From the NCBI GenBank assembly GCA_031254955.1, contig JAIRTK010000067.1, forward strand, positions 1 through 8,846: a stretch of DNA of 8,846 nt. Direction: 5' to 3'. Origin of the DNA: Opitutaceae bacterium (GTDB lineage Bacteria; Verrucomicrobiota; Verrucomicrobiia; Opitutales; Opitutaceae). Positions 5,530 through 8,846 of this stretch are shown here, piece after piece. Every line of letters starts with the position of its first letter. The stretch's first letter is position 1. The position numbers and the translations under genes were made by a program. The notes beneath the pieces were generated by a model. It ran no database searches, was not told the origin of the DNA, and was given only the letters and a program-made list of their open reading frames with translations.

Positions 5530-8500
5530 ATGAAACGCCGCCGATTTCTCCGCGATTCCGCGCTCTGCGCCACAAGCGCCGCCCTGTTCTCCTCCCCCGC
5601 GAAAGCCGCCGCTGCCGCCGCCGCAGCAGCAGCAGCCACCACCACCGCCGCAACTGCCGCCGCCACCACCACCACCGCTCCCCGGCTCGCCGGCGAAACA
5701 CCTCCCCCGCCCGCGCCAAACGCCCCCGCCGCGCTCTTCTCCGCCCCGCCCGGCTCCGCCTACGTGCGCCGCTGGAGTTCGCGCACCGCGCTCATCTGGT
5801 TCCCCGACAACCGCGCCTACTTCGACACACCGCGCAACGCATGGTGCTACTTCCGCAAAACCCTCTCCCTCCCCGCCGCGCCCGCCGCCGCCAGCCTCCG
5901 CATCTTCGCCGACGCCCGCTACCGCCTCTTCGTCAACGGCGACTACATCGCGCGCGGCCCCGCCCGCAGCGACCCGCGCTGGCAATCCTACGATGACATC
6001 GACCTCGCCGGACGCCTTCGCGCCGGGGAAAACCTCATCGCCGTGCAGGTGCTCTACTACGGTTACAACACCGGCCAGCACCTGCCCCGCGTCCCCTGCC
6101 TCGCCGCCGAACTCGACCTCACCGACGCCGCCGGCAAAACCCGCGCGCACCGCACCGACTCCTCCTGGAAAACATTTCTCAGCGAATCCTTCGACCCCGA
6201 CGCCCCGCGCGTGAACGGCTGCCAAGGCGCCATCGAAATCTTCGACGCCCGCCGCGAACCTGCCGGCTGGACCGCGCCCGGCTTCGACGACACCGCCTGG
6301 CCCGCCGCCAAGGCCCGCGCCATCGGCAACGACCAACTCCCCTACAACCGCCTCCTCCCCCGCGACATCCCCATGCTGGAAGAAACGCTGCTCCCCGCCG
6401 CCCGTCTCTCCGCCCCGCTCACCGTCGCCGCGCACGACGACGAACCCTTCTTCCCCCAACGCGCCCGCCTCGAACTCGACGAAATCAAGACGCCCCTGAA
6501 ATTCGCCGATTTCAAACCGGAAACCCCCGCCATCCCTGCCACGCCCGCCGGTCTCGCCATCCCAGCCACGCCCGCCAGCCTCGCCATCCCTGCCACGCCC
6601 GCCGGCGCCGCCATCCCTGCCACGCCTGCCGGCTCCGCCGCCATCGTCACGCTCGACTTCGCCCGCGTCACGCCCGGCTATCTCCGCCTTGCCGCCACCG
6701 CGCCCGCCGGCACGCGCATCGACATCGCCTACGCCGAGGACCTCTACGAAGGCCGCGTCGCGCTCTTCCACCCGCCCGCCCAGCGCCCCCTCGACGCCTT
6801 CATCCTCAAGCAAGGCCGCAACGACCTCGAAATCGCCTTCGCCTGGAAAGGCTTCCGCTACGCGCAACTCATCATCCGCAACCCCGCTGGCCCGCTCCAG
6901 CTCCACCGCGCCGAAATGCGCGCGCGCAGGTATCCGGTGACTCAATACGGCCACGCCCTCGCCGCCCCCCAAAGGAGCGCGGGCATTCCTGCCCGCGACC
7001 TCGCGGACAAAAATGTCCGCCCCCCCAACCTCCCCGCCGCCCCCGCCACCGCCGCCCCTGCCACCGCCGCCGCCTTCCAGCGCGAGCTGCACGCCATTTG
7101 CGCGCACACGCTGCGCGGCTGCATGCAAGACGGCTTCATCGACTCGCCCAGCCGCGAGCAACAACAATGGATGGGCGACGGACGCTGGCAGGCCGTTTAC
7201 AACTACTACCTGAGCGGCGACCCCCGCCTCCACCGCCGCCTGCTCGCCCAAATCGCCCACTCGCAAGACGCCGAGGGCCTCACCAAATCCCGCTACCCCG
7301 ACGGACACGAAAACTGGTCGCCGATTCCCTCCTACTGCCTCGCCTGGGTCACCTCCTTCGCCGACCTCTGGGACTTCACCGGCGACCTCGCGCCCGCCGC
7401 CGAATTCTGGCCCAACATCATCATGGCCCTGCGCTGGTTCACGCGCTACCAGAACAAAGACGGCCTGCTCGAAAACGTCCCCTTCTGGAGCTACATCGAC
7501 CTCGGCGGCTATCCCGAAAACCCCGGCCCCGACATCAACCGCGGCGGCATCCTCACCGCGCTGAACCTTCTCTTCCTCGAAGCGCTCCGCGCCGCCTCGC
7601 GCCTCGCCGCCGCGCTCGGCGACGCCGCGGCCCGCGCCGCCTTCGACACCCGCGCCGCCTTGCTCGCCGCCGCCATTGCCCGGCACCTCTGGGACGACGC
7701 CCGCGGCGCCTACCCCGACTGCAAAGTCTCCGGAAAACTCAGCGACAGCATCTCCGAACCCGTCAACGCCCTCGCCCTCCTCCACCTCACCGACGCCCCC
7801 GCGCTCCTCCACCTCGCCGACGACCCCGCGCTCCTCCACCTCGCCGACGACCAAAGGAGCGCGGACATTCCTGTCCGCGAAGCCCACGCCGCCCGTGAAG
7901 CCCATGATTTCACGGACAAGAATGTCCACGCCGCCACCGCCACCACCCGCGACAACGACGCCCTCGCGCTCCTCCACCTCGCCGACAACCAAAGGAGCGC
8001 GGACATTCCTGTCCGCGAAGCCCACGCCGCCCGCGAAGCCCATGATTTCACGGACAAGAATGCCCCCACCGCCACCGCCGCCCACACCGCCCACGCCCCC
8101 GCCGCTCACACCGCTACCCCCGCGCGCGCACCGCGCATCCTCGCGCACTTCGGCGCGCCCGGCACCGTTATCAGCAGTCCGTTCTCGATGCCCGTCGTCA
8201 TCCGCGCGCTCCTGCGCCACCGCCGCGTCGAACTCGCCTGGCGGCTCGTCCGCGAACGCTACCAACCCATCCTCGACGCCGGCCTCGGCACCACCTGGGA
8301 ATACTGGAAAGTCTTCCACCCGACCCCCGCCGGACGCGTCCACGCGCACAGCGCCTCGCACGCTTGGGGCGCGGGACCGCTGCTCCTGTTTTTTGAAGGC
8401 TTCGCCGGCGTGCGCGCCCTGGCGCCGGCCTTCGCGCGCTTCGCCATCGCCCCGCAACTCCCCGCCGGCCTGGACGACCTCGCCTATGTCGTTCCCACGC

Positions 8501-8778
8501 CAGCCGGAAAAATCGAAGGCCGCCACCGCCGCTCTGGGAACGAAATCCACGCCACCTTCACCGTCCCGCCGGGCGCCACCGCCATCGTCGCCGGCCGCGA
8601 ATACCGGAAAGGCAGCCACACCGCGACCCTCGCCCCATCCCAAACCGCCCCCCCGTTAAATAATCCCCCCGTCCCTACCCATGTCCACCCATCACACTCA
8701 TCATACCTATCATACTCATCCCCCCCACCTCCCCCCACCTCCTCCTATCACGTCCATCACCCCCATTCCGTCCATTAA
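5530..8778 (+). CDS. GH78 alpha-L-rhamnosidase, Tat-exported, with repeat insertions
   Basis: A 1082-residue member of glycoside hydrolase family 78, which releases terminal alpha-L-rhamnose with inversion. ATG 5530 opens a twin-arginine signal (RRRFL at 3-7, then a hydrophobic run), followed by a poly-Ala/Thr tract (26-50). N-terminal beta domains start near W82 and include YRLFVNGDYIARGPARSDPR. The (alpha/alpha)6 catalytic domain has DSPSREQQQWMGD: D538, E543 (predicted general acid) and D550, with the spacing of D567/E572/D579 in Bacillus RhaB as I recall it. TTWEYW carries E924, the predicted general base, followed by SHAWGAGP (H944). E543 and E924 are 381 residues apart, against 269 in RhaB; the excess matches an insertion at about 758-867. 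Further expansions lie at 334-369 and 481-515. The His/Ser/Pro-rich tail (after about 1040) is atypical. It lies 63 bases after the esterase, in the same probable operon. The family is certain; whether the expanded enzyme is active is not. Confidence 0.93.
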   Translation: MKRRRFLRDSALCATSAALFSSPAKAAAAAAAAAAATTTAATAAATTTTAPRLAGETPPPPAPNAPAALFSAPPGSAYVRRWSSRTALIWFPDNRAYFDTPRNAWCYFRKTLSLPAAPAAASLRIFADARYRLFVNGDYIARGPARSDPRWQSYDDIDLAGRLRAGENLIAVQVLYYGYNTGQHLPRVPCLAAELDLTDAAGKTRAHRTDSSWKTFLSESFDPDAPRVNGCQGAIEIFDARREPAGWTAPGFDDTAWPAAKARAIGNDQLPYNRLLPRDIPMLEETLLPAARLSAPLTVAAHDDEPFFPQRARLELDEIKTPLKFADFKPETPAIPATPAGLAIPATPASLAIPATPAGAAIPATPAGSAAIVTLDFARVTPGYLRLAATAPAGTRIDIAYAEDLYEGRVALFHPPAQRPLDAFILKQGRNDLEIAFAWKGFRYAQLIIRNPAGPLQLHRAEMRARRYPVTQYGHALAAPQRSAGIPARDLADKNVRPPNLPAAPATAAPATAAAFQRELHAICAHTLRGCMQDGFIDSPSREQQQWMGDGRWQAVYNYYLSGDPRLHRRLLAQIAHSQDAEGLTKSRYPDGHENWSPIPSYCLAWVTSFADLWDFTGDLAPAAEFWPNIIMALRWFTRYQNKDGLLENVPFWSYIDLGGYPENPGPDINRGGILTALNLLFLEALRAASRLAAALGDAAARAAFDTRAALLAAAIARHLWDDARGAYPDCKVSGKLSDSISEPVNALALLHLTDAPALLHLADDPALLHLADDQRSADIPVREAHAAREAHDFTDKNVHAATATTRDNDALALLHLADNQRSADIPVREAHAAREAHDFTDKNAPTATAAHTAHAPAAHTATPARAPRILAHFGAPGTVISSPFSMPVVIRALLRHRRVELAWRLVRERYQPILDAGLGTTWEYWKVFHPTPAGRVHAHSASHAWGAGPLLLFFEGFAGVRALAPAFARFAIAPQLPAGLDDLAYVVPTPAGKIEGRHRRSGNEIHATFTVPPGATAIVAGREYRKGSHTATLAPSQTAPPLNNPPVPTHVHPSHSSYLSYSSPPPPPTSSYHVHHPHSVH
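5605..5679 (+). repeat. Poly-Ala/Thr tract after the Tat signal of GH78
   Basis: Residues 26-50 are only Ala and Thr, starting with 11 or more consecutive Ala codons (GCC, GCT, GCA) and ending in ACC runs. The tract directly follows SSPAK, at the expected signal cleavage zone, and would make a flexible linker to the first beta domain. Its composition matches the tract at 4177-4242 in the preceding gene. Confidence 0.8.
6529..6636 (+). repeat. Four 27-bp tandem units (A-IPATPAGL) in GH78
   Basis: Units start at 6529, 6556, 6583 and 6610, each nine codons encoding A-IPATPA-G/S-x (residues 334-369). They differ by a few substitutions, for example CCT/CCA and GGT/AGC. They interrupt a beta domain between KFADFKPETP and AIVTLDFARVTPGYLRL and should form a Pro/Ala-rich surface loop. 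Being a multiple of three, unit gain or loss keeps the frame. Confidence 0.9.
6971..7020 (+). repeat. In-frame palindromic element, copy 1 (short form)
   Basis: It starts with AAAGGAG and contains two hairpins: CGCGGGCA/TGCCCGCG (6978-6985/6990-6997, loop TTCC) and GCGGACA/TGTCCGC (7003-7009/7014-7020, loop AAAA). It is read through as QRSAGIPARDLADKNVR (from Q481), and an Ala/Pro/Thr-rich stretch follows to residue 515. The insert sits in the linker between the beta domains (ending YPVTQYGHALAA) and the catalytic barrel (starting FQRELHAICAHT), a place where extra sequence should be tolerated. Confidence 0.85.
7774..7854 (+). repeat. Three 27-bp tandem units (ALLHLADDP) in GH78
   Basis: Units start at 7774, 7801 and 7828 and encode ALLHLTDAP, ALLHLADDP and ALLHLADDQ. 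The first continues from SISEPVNAL, the native GH78 helix, so the others look like copies of a native helix end. A fourth near-copy (7966-7992, ALLHLADNQ) precedes the third palindromic element. Confidence 0.9.
7853..7927 (+). repeat. In-frame palindromic element, copy 2 (long form)
   Basis: It opens with the same AAAGGAGCGCGG as copy 1. Hairpin 1 is CGCGGACA/TGTCCGCG (7860-7867/7872-7879, loop TTCC). A middle hairpin CGTGAA/TTCACG (7894-7899/7909-7914), absent from copy 1, comes next, then a short GGACA/TGTCC stem (7914-7918/7923-7927). It translates as QRSADIPVREAHAAREAHDF, then TDKNVH, in the same phase as copy 1. Pairs such as GGGC/GCCC in copy 1 against GGAC/GTCC here change on both sides of the stem, which suggests that pairing is maintained. 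Confidence 0.85.
7991..8065 (+). repeat. In-frame palindromic element, copy 3, in a 138-bp tandem duplication
   Basis: It is nearly identical to copy 2 at an offset of 138 bases (46 codons). The duplicated blocks are 7828-7965 and 7966-8103, alike over about the first 95 bases and divergent afterwards. Hairpin 1 (7998-8005/8010-8017) is intact. The middle stem is weakened by CGT to CGC, and the last stem by TGTCC to TGCCC. It translates as QRSADIPVREAHAAREAHDF, then TDKNAP. Ala/Thr/His-rich sequence leads back to native GH78 sequence at PRILAHFGAPGTVISS. Confidence 0.88.
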
Positions 8779-8811
8779 TACCAATTCCCAATGAGATTTA
8801 TCCTTTTGTAG
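8778..8811 (+). repeat. Left end of a third ATACC...GTAG element, abutting the GH78 stop
   Basis: ATACCAATTCCCAATGA (8778-8794) matches the outer ends of the elements at 508-669 and 2241-2403, and a GTAG follows at 8808-8811, 30 bases in, within the range of the other copies. The preceding TTTATCCTTTT closely resembles the minus-strand half at 653-640. No hairpin is recognisable after this GTAG before the window ends, so the element may be degenerate or incomplete. Its first base is the last base of the rhamnosidase TAA. Confidence 0.6.
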
Positions 8812-8846
8812 TCCGATTTTGCTCTTTCTCTTTATTCTTTATCTTT

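Noticed and set aside
6971..8065. CRISPR-like array because of repeated palindromes
   Set aside because: Spacing is irregular (about 880 and 138 bases), the copies lie inside a coding frame, and no spacer-like unique units or cas genes are present.
5446..8643. Very long minus-strand open frame opposite the GH78 gene
   Set aside because: Its translation is Gly/Val/Glu/Arg-rich, shows no family motifs and mirrors the GC-rich codon use of the rhamnosidase. The opposite strand has clear GH78 catalytic motifs.
7676..8659. Alternative + frame within GH78, Ser/Pro/Thr-rich
   Set aside because: A frame shadow without domains. It matters only because its stop at 8657-8659 helps explain the GH78 tail.

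Overview
The window is GC-rich and shows strong C/G-ending codon use, very Ala/Pro/Arg-rich proteins, weak or absent Shine-Dalgarno sequences and dense short palindromic repeats. The set of secreted carbohydrate-active genes (DUF2264 protein, SGNH acetylesterase, GH78 rhamnosidase) with this composition suggests a Verrucomicrobiota bacterium, most likely of the Opitutaceae. This assignment is inference from gene content and style; no marker gene is complete here.

Layout, all genes on the + strand. (1) 1-137: the last 44 codons of an aspartate-semialdehyde dehydrogenase whose 3' end carries a 62-bp, frame-shifting tandem duplication. (2) 138-906: no gene; a chain of inverted repeats (232-308, 508-669, 667-813). 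(3) 907-2166: a secreted DUF2264 protein. (4) 2167-2776: no gene; a second element of the 508-669 type (2241-2403), another GTAG-headed hairpin and simple repeats. (5) 2777-8778: a probable three-gene operon encoding an exported protein of unknown family, a sialate O-acetylesterase-type SGNH esterase, and a Tat-exported GH78 alpha-L-rhamnosidase. (6) 8778-8846: the start of another repeat element of the same family, abutting the rhamnosidase stop codon.

The four exported proteins plausibly act together outside the cytoplasm on an acetylated, rhamnose-containing polysaccharide such as a rhamnogalacturonan-type pectin. The esterase would remove acetyl groups, GH78 would release terminal alpha-L-rhamnose, and the DUF2264 protein has an all-helical fold class used by unsaturated-uronyl hydrolases. 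The substrate is inferred from families and neighbourhood.

The most unusual feature is inside the rhamnosidase gene. Three copies of a hairpin-forming palindromic element sit there in the same orientation and reading frame, encoding a recurring Q-R-S-A-(G/D)-I-P-(A/V)-R ... D-K-N peptide. Two of them lie in a 138-bp tandem duplication that adds about 110 residues between the predicted catalytic glutamates. This resembles in principle the in-gene palindromic elements of Rickettsia but has a different sequence. The same gene has 27-bp tandem repeats at two places, a poly-Ala/Thr tract and a tail that may come from slippage in a C7 run.
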